Shown: positions 52,401 to 60,223, counted from the first letter of the stretch. The stretch is DNA of 64,000 nt from Oceanicaulis sp052055585 (GCF_052055585.1 NZ_CP170485.1:682001-746000); one strand, 5' to 3'. Program-made: numbers and translations. Notes: generated from the letters alone by a model not told the origin.

Positions 52401-54866
52401 CCGGATGTGACGCTCAGCACCAGCGCGCCTGATCCCGTGTCAGGACCGTTCGAAGTGGTCGTCGACTTCACAAGGCCTGTGACGGGGCTGGAGCTCGCCG
52501 ACTTCACGCTCGTGAATGCGTCAGCGGTCGAGCTCACAGGTTCGGGCGAGCGTTATACACTTGTGGTCCAGCCCAGCGGCGACGGTGCGGTCAGCGTTGA
52601 GTTGCCGCAGGCTTCAGCGTACGGCTCCACGGGGCATTCCAACACCGCGTCCAATACGATTACACGGCAGGCGGATGGCACGGCGCCGGAGCTGGTGATC
52701 ATGCTTCCTGGCGCAGAGACCATGGGCGAGTTCTCCGTAGACTTTGCGTTCTCGGAGACGGTCATGGGCTTTGAGCTCTCTGACATCTCGGTCACCAATG
52801 GCACGGCGAGTGATTTTGAAGGCTCGGGTGCAAATTACAGCGTTCTGGTGACGCCAACGACGGTCGGCTCGGTCGGGATCGAGGTCGGCGCGGGCGCAGG
52901 TGCGGACGAGGCCGGCAACGCCACCCTGGCGGCGACAGCCAGCATTGAGGCGTCGCCCTCGGCGAACGGGGTCACTCTGGTTCTCGCTCCCGGTCTCGGC
53001 GACCCCGGTTTGGAGGTCGATTCCTCGACGCTGACCAATCCCGGCGCCGAACCGCTCGCTTTCCTGGCCAGCGCGGATGTGAGCTGGCTCGATATCACCC
53101 CTGTGTCCGGAACGGTGCCGCCCTTTGGTTCGCTGGATCTGACAGTCGCCCTCAATGAGCTGGCGGAGAACCTCGAACCTGGCGAATACGTCGCCACGAT
53201 TACCGTCGCCTCAGGATCGCGCGGGCCGGTGAACTCCACATCGGGAGACGGCTCATCCTCGCACAATGGCACGCTGGTCGATATCCCGGTCTCGCTGAAC
53301 GTGGAGGCGCGCTTTGGCGACGTCACCCTGATCGTGACGACGCCCGCGGGCGCCTCGGGGAATGCAAGCTTTGGCATTGCCTCTGACATTGCGGCGTTTG
53401 ACGGGCTGACCCTGACGACGAGCGGTGGGAGTGCGAGCGTCAGCACGGCGGATCTGTTGTCCGGGACCTACGCGATCGTGCAGAGCCTGCCCGTCGGCTG
53501 GCGGACGGAGTCAATGTCGTGTGCAGGCGATCTGGATGGCGGCTCCAGCTTTGACGCTGAGGCGGGAACCCTCCAGCTCGACCTCGATGCGAACGAGAGC
53601 CTAGTCTGTACGATCGAGAATGTGCGTGATGAAGACGCTGTACGCCTCGCCACGCAGCGTGCAATCCGCGGGTTCCTGGCGCGCCGCGCTGACCGGATTG
53701 TGGAGGCTGCACCCGATCTGTCGCGTCGCTTCTCCGAACGCGACAGCACACGTCGCGGGGCGTTTGGTGCAAATGTGGACGGCTCGGGCCGCTATCAGAT
53801 GAACCTGGCCGGATCGCTTGCCGGTGCGCGCGGCGCAGCGGCAGCGGCCACACCGGACATTGCGGGTGTGACCAATTATGAGCGACCCGTGCTTGACGGT
53901 TGGGACGTCTGGTTTGCAGCGGAAGTTTCCGGCGTAACGGATAATCGTGCAGGCGAGGGCGCCAGCTCTGATTTCGGCATCGCCCAGCTTGGGGTCGATT
54001 ATCAGCTGTCCGACACGCTCATTCTCGGCGTTCTGGCGCAGTACGACTGGATGCAGGAGACGGCCGAGACGATCTTCGAGGACGCCGGAGCCATAGCGGG
54101 CGCCCGTCTGGAGGGCGAAGGCTGGATGGCGGGGCCCTATGCGGTCTGGCGCATTCGGGATTCCCTGACCCTCGACGCGACGGCCCTTTATGGTCGCTCC
54201 TCCAACCGCGTTGATCCGCTGGGCGTTTATGAGGATGAGTTTGATACCGGGCGCTACATGATCCGCGCCAATCTCACGGGCGAGTTCGCTTCGGGGGCCT
54301 GGCGCATGCGTCCCAAGGCAGGGCTCGTTCACTTTGAGGAACGCCAGGACGGGTATGTGGACAGCCTCGGCATCACGATCCCGGACCAGACTGTCAGCCT
54401 TGGCCGGCTGCACGCCGGTCCGGAACTGGCCTGGCGTCATGTCGGAACCTCGGGCGGCTGGCTGGAACTGACGACAGCAGTCAATGCGGTGTGGGACTAC
54501 CAGCCCGCAGAGCTGTTCAACGAAGCCGGCCTTCTGACGGGTGGGAATGACGATCTGCGCGCGGATGCGCGGTTCGGCCTCGCCACGCAAACGCCCTGGG
54601 GCGCGCTGATCCGCCTTGAAACCGGGTTCGACGGTATCGGCATCGGCGACTTTGAAGCCAGAAGCGGCCGGTTCGAAATCCGCATTCCGTTCGGCGCTGC
54701 AGGCTCTGGCGGCGGTGCAGCGACGGGATTTGGTTCGACGCGGTTTGACGCTGGCGAGTGCGACGATCTTGCCGGAAACGGCTACGCGTTTGCCGCCGGG
54801 GTGGCGCAGGACTGCGCCTCGCACATGTATGGCGCTTCGACTGGCGCCGGTCTGGCTCGCCAATAA
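46428..54866 (+). CDS. giant Calx-beta repeat autotransporter adhesin
   Basis: 2,812 residues. An extended signal peptide runs to about 53 (FTLASRTLALAVFGAG, AAAAQAQ). Residues ~55-195 are an N-terminal beta-domain without a recognised name; ~195-315 is a choice-of-anchor D type domain (FGSVDVSGVQTFRTFTV, NSGTGTLTLG). From ~324 to ~1993 there are 15 Calx-beta domains (SIADxxxxEG...DYTxxSGTLTFxPGQT...E.FTVTLSSPTNATI..A.ATGTI.NDD). Then two Ig-like domains (~1991-2083, 2086-2180), a BACON-like segment (~2181-2290), a prealbumin-like domain (~2290-2395), a helical linker (~2404-2490) and an autotransporter barrel (~2490-2755, beginning WDVWFAAEVSG). The Calx-beta acidic EG and NDD positions bind calcium. 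Likely a surface adhesin; passenger cleavage is unknown. Confidence 0.95.
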   Translation: MKSQGSVTPGGAKPFSGAGEVCASVKRAFTLASRTLALAVFGAGVTAAAAQAQGWSNPSVSLSLPSDDRCVAGPYSNSSYTEVRAQWTAYNTNPSGGDELRLVTWDERDSSAAIESTVPNAGPGQLAQQTHTRNQFNTRLVAGRYLYYGLSGDWASGSIRSWNQPPTSPPDVSAPADGVAGYTSLDMTTDPDCVPRPEIEVTGDGWNIADGDSSPRALDHTDFGSVDVSGVQTFRTFTVTNSGTGTLTLGSNAASLSGPAAADYVITSQPATSLAPGGTTTVVIRFDPSAAGTRSATLTIANNDSDESPFNFAIQGTGVVPPSVTLSVSTISASEGDGSVVLTATQSSATVQATTVNLSYSGTASGSGVDFTGPASITIPANATSQTAQISFVDDTVDEDDETIIVDIASVSGGNSAIEDGVQQQTITLTDNDAAPTISIADAEDTEGSGALDFVVSLNAASTRTVTVVYATSNWTASAGTDYTAATGTVTFNPGETSKSVSVTLIDDGVVESDEWVTVMLSSPTNATIADSSATGTILDDDQHSDVTLSVSTISASEGDGSVVLTATKSSATSEATIVNLSYSGTANGSGIDYTGPASITIPANATSQTAQISFVDDAADESDETIHVDIASVTGGNGATEDGVQQVTITLTDNDAAPTISVADDEELEANGALDFVVTLSAASTQAILVDYATSNWTASSGTDYTAASGTLTFAPGQTSKSIPVTLLDDGVVERDEWVTLTLSSPTNATIADSSARGTITNDDTATLSIADVQNQEGAGLTFTLTLSAPVDTDIRYKASTTDGTAIAGDDYTALGSGSLRTISAGDQTVSLPVTIADDGLPEADETFTVTLFDLDPASRDVTLGDASATGTILNDDQYPDVTLSASPTTLAENGGTSTLTATLSAIWSQDVTVALAYSNANATGPASIVVPAGDLTATGTVTAVDNAIDEPDRTVEVSVDSVTNGVEDGVQAVTLTLTDDEGAPSLSIADVSLNEGASGTKAMTFTATLSTASAQTVTVDYATSSGTATANVDFDTATGTLNFAPGQTQQTFDVTINSENRVELDETFTVTLSSPTNATIADATATGTILNDDAATISIADGQRLEGDASDNSLNLLVSMSAPVDVSISLTATTSDGTATAPADYHAVSAASYSISDGQMGRFIPVSTKADTEFEPDETFTLTLADLDASGRAVTFSDATATVTIRNDDAAPEVTLSASPTTIAENAGTSTLTATLSATSTEDVTVTLAYSNANATGPASIVVPAGDLTATATVTAVDNAIDEPDRTIEVSVDSVTNGTENGVQAVTLTLTDDEGAPSLSIADVSLSEGASGTSTMTFTVSLSATSGQTVTVDYATSDGTATAGADYTAASGTLTFTPGQTQQTFDVTVSGDNVVELTETFTVTLSSANNAAISDASATGTITNDDSATLSIANSGVFETEADQPVSLIATLSAPVDTSISFEASTADGTATAPSDYDAMVDRSWSINTGQTTVSVLVNVKGDAAFEPNETFTVTMANLAASGRDVTFADTSGTVSILNNDSAPNVTLSASPTTISENAGTSTLTATLSATSTEDVTVSLAYSNANATGPASIVVPAGDLTATATVTAVDNTVDEPDRTIEVSVNSVTNGTENGVQAVTLTLTDDEGAPSLSIADVSINEGASGTSTLTFTVTLSTASAQTVTVDYATSDGTATAGADYTAASGTLTFTPAQTQQSFDVTVSGDAVVEASETITATLSSAANAVIGDASATGTITNDDAASLSISDVTQAEGDAGTTAFDFTVSLSNPIDTLISVDAATADDSATTADGDYTANTQTLTFAAGAVSQTFTIHVAGDTDFESDEAFLAQLSNLQAGGRNVSIADASGRGVVQNDDGSPPPSLSVADVAINESDAVATIRVTLDAPSAAPVSFNWSTADNSAIAPGDYSAVTNRAETIPAGTTRLDLSVPITDDAEEEPSETFTVTLSGLSGAIAADSEAVVTINANDIAVPDVTLSTSAPDPVSGPFEVVVDFTRPVTGLELADFTLVNASAVELTGSGERYTLVVQPSGDGAVSVELPQASAYGSTGHSNTASNTITRQADGTAPELVIMLPGAETMGEFSVDFAFSETVMGFELSDISVTNGTASDFEGSGANYSVLVTPTTVGSVGIEVGAGAGADEAGNATLAATASIEASPSANGVTLVLAPGLGDPGLEVDSSTLTNPGAEPLAFLASADVSWLDITPVSGTVPPFGSLDLTVALNELAENLEPGEYVATITVASGSRGPVNSTSGDGSSSHNGTLVDIPVSLNVEARFGDVTLIVTTPAGASGNASFGIASDIAAFDGLTLTTSGGSASVSTADLLSGTYAIVQSLPVGWRTESMSCAGDLDGGSSFDAEAGTLQLDLDANESLVCTIENVRDEDAVRLATQRAIRGFLARRADRIVEAAPDLSRRFSERDSTRRGAFGANVDGSGRYQMNLAGSLAGARGAAAAATPDIAGVTNYERPVLDGWDVWFAAEVSGVTDNRAGEGASSDFGIAQLGVDYQLSDTLILGVLAQYDWMQETAETIFEDAGAIAGARLEGEGWMAGPYAVWRIRDSLTLDATALYGRSSNRVDPLGVYEDEFDTGRYMIRANLTGEFASGAWRMRPKAGLVHFEERQDGYVDSLGITIPDQTVSLGRLHAGPELAWRHVGTSGGWLELTTAVNAVWDYQPAELFNEAGLLTGGNDDLRADARFGLATQTPWGALIRLETGFDGIGIGDFEARSGRFEIRIPFGAAGSGGGAATGFGSTRFDAGECDDLAGNGYAFAAGVAQDCASHMYGASTGAGLARQ
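47394..48731 (+). repeat. two tandem 669-bp direct repeats inside the autotransporter gene
   Basis: Copy a begins at 47394 (VTLSVSTISASEGDGSVVLTA) and copy b at 48063, a 669-bp (223-residue) period. Each copy is a pair of Calx-beta domains. DNA is near-identical over long runs (for example around CTGTCGGTCTC and TCCGAAGGCGA) with silent changes. Confidence 0.8.
49071..52055 (+). repeat. three tandem ~1-kb direct repeats inside the autotransporter gene
   Basis: Copies start at 49071, 50070 and 51066, periods of 999 and 996 bp (333 and 332 residues). Each encodes three Calx-beta domains of different subtype in the same order. A 30-base core starting CTGGCCTATTCCAATGCC is repeated at 49176, 50175 and 51171. 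The repeats preserve reading frame, suggesting expansion by unequal recombination. Confidence 0.85.
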
Positions 54867-54939
54867 CCGGAGGGGCGCGCTGTCTTTGAGGCGTGTTCGG
54901 GGTTGCGGTCCCGAGCGCCAGCGTGGTACTTGCCCGGCG

Positions 54940-55046
54940 TTACTTGGGGAGTAGCCACCGCCTCGCGGCGGATCTTCGCGTCAACATACTTGGTCGAGAG
55001 GCCATGGCGCGTTGAGAGCGGTCCTACCGTTCCGGCGAGACCAATG
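54940..55046 (+). promoter_or_regulatory. yybP-ykoY (manganese) riboswitch
   Basis: The 5' loop TTGGGGAGTAGCC (54944-54956) matches the conserved GGGGAGUAGC motif of the RF00080 class. The 3' part has GTCAACATAC and GGCGAGACCAATG (55034-55046), whose CCAA pairs with the TTGG to close helix P1. Between them are the GGCGG-rich stems. It sits 77 bp before the start of a GDT1-family Mn exporter, the expected target. Identification is by motif recall; Infernal was not run. Confidence 0.85.
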
Positions 55047-55122
55047 ACACTGCGCTTCCGCACGCTGGGCGGGGAGCGTGATGTCTTTGGTTCGTTGTCA
55101 GCCCGGCCGGAATATTGATCAA

Positions 55123-55707
55123 GTGGAAGCTTTCCTGACCTCGACCGCGGTCGTCGCCCTTGCTGAAATCGGCGACAAGACGCAATTGCTGGCCATCGTT
55201 CTCGCGACGCGTTTCAGACAGCCGGTTCCGATCATCCTTGGCATACTGGCGGCGACGCTGGCCAATCACGCGCTTGCGGCCTTGCTGGGCTCACAGGTCG
55301 CCTCCTTGCTGGAGGGCGCCTGGTTCAGCTATCTGGTGGCCGCCTCTTTTATCGCCATGGGTTTGTGGACGCTGATCCCTGACACTCTGGATGACGAAGA
55401 GGCGCCCGCCCCGAAATTCGGCGCTTTCCTGACGACTTTTGTGGCGTTCTTCCTGGTGGAGATGGGCGACAAGACCCAGCTGGCCACGATCGCGCTCGGC
55501 GCGCGCTTTCACGATGTATTCCTTGTCGCCACAGGTACGACGCTTGGCATGATGCTCGCCAACGTGCCCGCGGTTTTCCTGGGCAATGCACTGATCCAGC
55601 GTGTGCCGCTCAATACCGTCCGCTACATCGCAGCGGGTCTGTTCATTGTGATCGGCGTCTGGATGCTGGTGGAAACGCTGGGGCTTTTGTCCAGCCCGCT
55701 TGGCTAG
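55123..55707 (+). CDS. TMEM165/GDT1 (UPF0016) family manganese exporter
   Basis: 194 residues when started at the GTG at 55123 (VEAFLTSTAVVALAEIGDKTQLLA), the usual family start; an ATG at 55078 would add 15 polar residues that overlap the riboswitch expression platform. Six membrane helices in two homologous halves, each with the family signature: AEIGDKTQ at ~14-21 and VEMGDKTQLATIALG at ~110-125, joined by a short acidic loop (DTLDDEEAPAP). Homologues export Mn2+ (and Ca2+). The riboswitch upstream indicates induction by excess manganese. Confidence 0.93.
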   Translation: MEAFLTSTAVVALAEIGDKTQLLAIVLATRFRQPVPIILGILAATLANHALAALLGSQVASLLEGAWFSYLVAASFIAMGLWTLIPDTLDDEEAPAPKFGAFLTTFVAFFLVEMGDKTQLATIALGARFHDVFLVATGTTLGMMLANVPAVFLGNALIQRVPLNTVRYIAAGLFIVIGVWMLVETLGLLSSPLG

Positions 55708-55726
55708 GGATCAGCCGTGGCGTTCT

Positions 55727-55757
55727 CAGGCCCCGCAGCATGGTGCTCCGGGGCCTG
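55727..55757. terminator. bidirectional terminator between the Mn exporter and TonB receptor
   Basis: CAGGCCCCG pairs with CGGGGCCTG around GCAGCATGGTGCT, with TTCT and GAAAT flanks; it serves the convergent genes on both strands. Confidence 0.75.
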
Positions 55758-55770
55758 AAATCACTGCCTG

Positions 55771-58278
55771 CTAGATCCGGTAGTTGAGACCGAACCAGAT
55801 GCTGCGTCCCTGCTGATACGGGTTCGTGGAGGAATAGTCCGTATTGGGCAGGTCGTTGAACAGGTTGGAGACGCGCACTTGCAGATCCACCTGGCCAAAA
55901 TCCGTTTCAGGCAGGCTGTAGGTCACGTTGAAGTTCGTCCACAGCGAGGCGTCACGTGTGACGGTGTCAAAAAGATCATAACGCACGCCGTCCACGACTT
56001 CGTTCACGCCTGTATCGTCAATGATCTCGTATTCGCCGCGGTAATAGAGCCAGAGCGTGGTGCTCAGCGTGTCAGACAGCCAGCTAGACTGCAGGCTGAT
56101 ATTGGCTTCGAGCGGGGTGGCGAAATCTTCCTGGATCCGGATCGTTTCCAGCTCGGCCATCGAGATGATCTCGCCATTGTACAGAATGAAATCAGTCGCG
56201 AGGCCTTCAGGGTCGAGGATGTCAAAATAGCCGCCGGCATTGTCTGAACGCGAGGTCAGGTCTTCCCAGTGCACATTCGTCGACAGGGTGTGATTGCGCC
56301 AGGAGCCGACCCATTCCGCACTGATCCCCACATAGTCCTTCGCGCCTTCATTGGTCGGGAAATAGACGGTGCGCAGGAAGGTGTCGCCGTCCTGGGTCTC
56401 TTCAAGCCGTTCGCTGGGGCTGCGGACCAGTTGATCGCGATGCCAGCGTTGCACGCCCTTCAGGCGTCCGACCCCGTTCAGGAGCGGGAAGGTCAGAGCC
56501 GCCGTAAACTCGTCGCTATAGGGGGTGTCCAGCGTGCTCGGCCGGTACTGGGTCAAATGGCTGACGCGGGTCAGAACCCAGTCATCACTGCTGTAAACAA
56601 GGTCGCTGCCCGAGATCACGCCTTCGCGCTCATAGCGATAGAGGTCAGGATACTGGGAGCGGATGTCATAACCGACGAAGTCGCCCGCATAATACCGGTT
56701 GCCGCCTACAGTGAGCTGCCAGTCCGGGGTGATGGACCAGACCGCGCTCAGTCGGGGCGCGATTTCGGTGTTCTCCAGATAGTCATTGCGGGAGGCGCGC
56801 AAGCCGGCGCGAATGTCGATGGGCCCGAAGCTCTGGAAATGCTCGACCCAGGCCGAAGCCTGATTGATCTCCACATTGGCTTCATAGGCCTTGTAATCGA
56901 ACCGCACTGGCAGTGCGATTTCACCATCGATACAGGCGGGATCATCCGCATCAAGGCAGACCGTATTCGGGTCATACTCGCCGCGTGAATAGGCGTAATT
57001 GTCCTGAAGGCGGGCCTTATAGGCCTCGGTGCGGGACAGCTGGGCGCCGGCGCTGAACTCGCCGCCCAGGAAGGGGCGGGTCAGGCTGGCTTCAAGCGTG
57101 TATTCGCTCTGGTCCTGGTCAAGATCGCCGAACCCGCCGACGGTGCAATTGGTCGAAGAGCAGAAATCAATGCTGGGCGCGTCCGAGCTCCAGGAGAAGT
57201 TATTGGTCGGCGCGGTGCGGCTCATGTCCGAATAGGCGTAGCTCGCCTTGATGTTCCAGACAGTCTCTCCGGTTTCGCCATCCAGCTCCAGCTTGCCCGT
57301 CAGACCACCGCCCTGGCTGACGATCAGATTATCGATGCCGTTCTGGTTGGCGGCTTCGCTCTCATAGGGGCTGTAAATCACACTGCCGGTGAGCTGCAGG
57401 GCATCAGAGAACTCATAGACGCTCTTGATCAGGAACTGGTCGCTCGTCGAGGAATGGCCCCTGAAGTTTCCGCCATAGCTTTCGTTGAGCTGGTAATCGA
57501 CTTCGGAGACGGTGCGGCCAAAGCCCAGAAGAACGCTCATCTGCTCGTTGATGGGAAGATCGACCGTGCCGTGGGCGCGCCATTTGGTGAAGGTCGGCGG
57601 CGGGTTGGAATCATCGACGTCGAGGCCGTCTACATAGATGTAATCGACCAGATCATCACTTTCATATCCGATGCGAAGGCTCGCGCCGAACGTGTCGGAG
57701 GGATTGCGGACGACGGCATTGACGACGCCGCCGCTGAAATCGCCGTAACGCGCGGACACGTTGGAATCGCGCAGCTCCAGCGCGCCGATCAGGCTGGGAT
57801 CCAGAAACACGCTCTGCGCGCCGGCCCCTGAGACTTCATTGTAGTTGAACGGGTTGTTTTCCGTAACGTCATGGACATTGCTGACCGACACGCCATCCAG
57901 CATGAACAGGTTGTCGTAGATCTGCCCGCCGGAGATGGAGATGTCGGATGGACGCAGGTCCTGAAGGTCCTCCTGATCGACCGAGAAATGGTTCACGCCG
58001 TGACGGACGAAGGGCGCCAGCCGCAGCACGTCCATGAGATCGCCTGAGCCTGATTCATGGTTCTCGATCGCTTGCTCGCCCACGATGGACAGGCCTGAAT
58101 CGACCGCGTCAAAGCCCGTATACGCCGGTTGAGGCGCCGGGGTTTCGATCACCTCGACGGGCGCCAGCTCGACGCGGGTCTGGCCCTCTTCCTGTGCCGT
58201 GTCGTCTTCGACGGTCTGGGCGTAAGCGGGTGCTGCGGTCAATGCAGCGGCGAGCGCGAAAAATGATGCCTGTTTCAT
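55771..58278 (-). CDS. TonB-dependent outer membrane receptor
   Basis: 835 residues from the ATG at 58278 (MKQASFFALAAALTAAPAYA), preceded by GGGGGTCC; earlier in-frame starts lie in the promoter region. A TonB-box-like stretch (RVELAPVEVIETPA) is followed by a plug domain (~60-190) with RPSDISISGGQIYDNLFMLDGVSV and GYESDDLV, then a large barrel ending QGRSIWFGLNYRI. Cysteines cluster in the loops DFCSSTNCTVGG and TVCLDADDPACIDG. A Fur-type box upstream and divergent di-haem peroxidase, ExbB, ExbD and TonB genes indicate iron-related uptake, but the ligand is unknown. Confidence 0.93.
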   Translation of the reverse strand: MKQASFFALAAALTAAPAYAQTVEDDTAQEEGQTRVELAPVEVIETPAPQPAYTGFDAVDSGLSIVGEQAIENHESGSGDLMDVLRLAPFVRHGVNHFSVDQEDLQDLRPSDISISGGQIYDNLFMLDGVSVSNVHDVTENNPFNYNEVSGAGAQSVFLDPSLIGALELRDSNVSARYGDFSGGVVNAVVRNPSDTFGASLRIGYESDDLVDYIYVDGLDVDDSNPPPTFTKWRAHGTVDLPINEQMSVLLGFGRTVSEVDYQLNESYGGNFRGHSSTSDQFLIKSVYEFSDALQLTGSVIYSPYESEAANQNGIDNLIVSQGGGLTGKLELDGETGETVWNIKASYAYSDMSRTAPTNNFSWSSDAPSIDFCSSTNCTVGGFGDLDQDQSEYTLEASLTRPFLGGEFSAGAQLSRTEAYKARLQDNYAYSRGEYDPNTVCLDADDPACIDGEIALPVRFDYKAYEANVEINQASAWVEHFQSFGPIDIRAGLRASRNDYLENTEIAPRLSAVWSITPDWQLTVGGNRYYAGDFVGYDIRSQYPDLYRYEREGVISGSDLVYSSDDWVLTRVSHLTQYRPSTLDTPYSDEFTAALTFPLLNGVGRLKGVQRWHRDQLVRSPSERLEETQDGDTFLRTVYFPTNEGAKDYVGISAEWVGSWRNHTLSTNVHWEDLTSRSDNAGGYFDILDPEGLATDFILYNGEIISMAELETIRIQEDFATPLEANISLQSSWLSDTLSTTLWLYYRGEYEIIDDTGVNEVVDGVRYDLFDTVTRDASLWTNFNVTYSLPETDFGQVDLQVRVSNLFNDLPNTDYSSTNPYQQGRSIWFGLNYRI

Positions 58279-58319
58279 CAGGACCCCCATGGAAATGTAA
58301 TACGCAGTTTTGCGTCCAA

Positions 58320-58340
58320 TAATGAGAAGCATTCTCATAA
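58320..58340. promoter_or_regulatory. Fur-like box upstream of the TonB receptor
   Basis: TGAGAA GCA TTCTCA is a perfect 6-bp inverted repeat extended to AATGAGAAGCATTCTCATA. It lies ~42 bp upstream of the receptor start in an AT-rich tract. The arms match bacterial Fur boxes (TGAGAAT type). The divergent peroxidase operon starts 140 bp away and may share control. Confidence 0.65.
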
Positions 58341-58481
58341 TCAAGCGGCGTTCCTGAAATTGCTCCTGCGTCGTTCTGCCTCAAGCCATTGAAAAACATG
58401 AAATTGCGACCGGAGGCCGCAGGAAATGCATGTTGCAAACGTTTCTCAGTTGCGTAGAACGGGCGTTCAAAGGAGGCCGTT

Positions 58482-59591
58482 TTGCGCTCGTTCGTCTTGT
58501 TTTGTGTCTTTGCCGCCGGCCTGTTCGCGCTGGTCTCGACCTCTGTGGGGCAGGCGTCTGTCCCGGCGCCCGAGCGCGCGTGCGGCGCCCAGATCTGTGA
58601 CCGGGGCGCTGCCTTGCGTGAGGTCTATGAAGGGGACCCGGCGCACTGGCCGAAGGCGCATCTGGATGCGGATATCGAATACGTGGAGCTTGGCGCGCTT
58701 GAGCGTCCTGAGCTCCGGCGCGATGACCCTGTCGCCCAGCTCGGCGCGCGCCTGTTCGACGATCCGGTTTTGAGCCGGTCCGGGCAGTTCAGCTGCGCCA
58801 GCTGCCACAGTCCGGACATGCGCTTTACCGACGGACAGCGCAGCTCGTTCGGGCATGATCGTCAGCAGGGCGCACGCAATGCGCCGACCCTGCTCGACAA
58901 GGCCCAGCAGCCGGGCTTCATGTGGGATGGGTCAGCGACCAGCCTGGCGCATCAGGCGATGATGCCGATCACCAATCCCATAGAGATGGCGGCTGACCGT
59001 GCCCTGGTAGAGGCCAGGCTCAACGCCGATGCGTCCTATCAGGAGGCCTTTGCGCGAGTATTCGGAGACGACCAGATCACCCTTGAGCAGGTCTCCGAAG
59101 CCATCGCCGCCTTTGAGATGACGCTCTACCGCACGACGCGGTTTGACCGCTTCATGCGCGGCGAGCATCAGCGACTGAGTGATCAGCAAATCCTGGGATT
59201 GCATCTGTTCCGGACCACGGGCCGCTGCGCCAACTGCCATATGGGGCCGCGCCTGACCGATGACGACTTCCACAATCTGGGTCTTCATTTCTATGGCCGG
59301 TCCCGCGAAGACCTGGGGCGCTATGCGATCACGGGTGATCCGGCCGATGTCGGCGCCTTCCGCACGCCCAGCCTGCGGCATGTGGGCGAGACCGCGCCCT
59401 ATATGCATAACGGTCTGATCCCGCATCTGCATGGCGTGATCAATATCTACAATGAAGGCGGCGCCCGTCCGCGGCCTCGGGGCGATCTCGTTGACGATCC
59501 GCTCTTCCCTGAAACCAGTGACCGCTTGCACGAGCTGGAGCTGACCGCCGAGGAAAGGAGCGCGCTCGAAGCCTTTCTGCGCGCGCTATAG
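58482..59591 (+). CDS. exported di-haem cytochrome c peroxidase / MauG-family protein
   Basis: 369 residues starting with TTG at 58482 behind an ideal AAAGGAGG at six-base spacing. Signal peptide FVLFCVFAAGLFALVSTSVG. Two haem c sites: CASCH at 105-109 and CANCH at 249-253. An axial methionine is likely in RTPSLRHVGETAPYMHNG (Met308), and DPVLSRSGQFSCASCHSPDMRF is the canonical N-terminal haem region of the CcpA/MauG family. It starts the TonB-ExbBD operon. Peroxidase versus protein-modifying oxidase cannot be told by eye. Confidence 0.92.
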   Translation: MRSFVLFCVFAAGLFALVSTSVGQASVPAPERACGAQICDRGAALREVYEGDPAHWPKAHLDADIEYVELGALERPELRRDDPVAQLGARLFDDPVLSRSGQFSCASCHSPDMRFTDGQRSSFGHDRQQGARNAPTLLDKAQQPGFMWDGSATSLAHQAMMPITNPIEMAADRALVEARLNADASYQEAFARVFGDDQITLEQVSEAIAAFEMTLYRTTRFDRFMRGEHQRLSDQQILGLHLFRTTGRCANCHMGPRLTDDDFHNLGLHFYGRSREDLGRYAITGDPADVGAFRTPSLRHVGETAPYMHNGLIPHLHGVINIYNEGGARPRPRGDLVDDPLFPETSDRLHELELTAEERSALEAFLRAL

Positions 59592-59593
59592 CC

Positions 59594-60223
59594 ATGATGC
59601 TGTCCGAACTCTCCCAGGGTGGCATGCTCGCCCTGACCCTGATCCCGCTGCTTCTGTGCTCCATCGTGGCCCTGGCGCTGATCCTGGATGCGCTGTTGCG
59701 GATGCTCCTGACGCCCCGTTTGCGGGGCCGGACCGCCGAGGCGATTGAAACCTCTGTCCTGGGCGGTCACCCGTTCGAGGCGCTGGATCGGTTGATCGCC
59801 GAACGCGCGTTCTTCTCCCGGTCGGCAAGCCTGCTCAAAGCGCGTGCGGCCGATCCCAAGCCCCTGCGGGACGAGGCGGTCAGTCTCGCCCTGTCACAGG
59901 ATGTGCGCGAACTGACGGCGCGACGCAGCGCACTGGTTACCCTGGCGGGATTGAGCCCCATGCTCGGGTTGCTCGGTACGGTGCTGGGCATGATGGAAGC
60001 CTTCCGGGCGCTCGAAGCGTTCTCCGGCCCCATCGAGCCTTCAGTGGTTGCGGGTGGTTTGTGGCAGGCCATGATCACCACGGGCGTGGGGCTGGCGATT
60101 GCCGCGCCCTGTTTGCTGGTCAGCGCACTGGTGAAATCCTGGGCGGACCGGAAAGCGGCGCGGGCCGGCGTGATGCTCAGCCAGATCTCGATTGCGCTGG
60201 AACGTCAGGGCGCATCCTCATGA
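59594..60223 (+). CDS. exbB: ExbB/TolQ-type proton channel subunit
   Basis: 209 residues, starting two bases after the peroxidase stop codon. Three membrane helices: ~10-35, ~110-135 (TLAGLSPMLGLLGTVLGMMEAF) and ~150-175 (AMITTGVGLAIAAPCLLVSALV). The GLSPMLGLLGTVLGM and ATxxGLxxAIP-like motifs (MITTGVGLAIAAP) are typical of the ExbB/MotA channel. It energises TonB by the proton motive force. Ends by ATGA overlap with exbD. Confidence 0.92.
   Translation: MMLSELSQGGMLALTLIPLLLCSIVALALILDALLRMLLTPRLRGRTAEAIETSVLGGHPFEALDRLIAERAFFSRSASLLKARAADPKPLRDEAVSLALSQDVRELTARRSALVTLAGLSPMLGLLGTVLGMMEAFRALEAFSGPIEPSVVAGGLWQAMITTGVGLAIAAPCLLVSALVKSWADRKAARAGVMLSQISIALERQGASS

Noticed and set aside
53601..54863. 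420-codon minus-strand frame opposite the autotransporter barrel
   Set aside because: Shadow frame; the plus-strand barrel is coherent.
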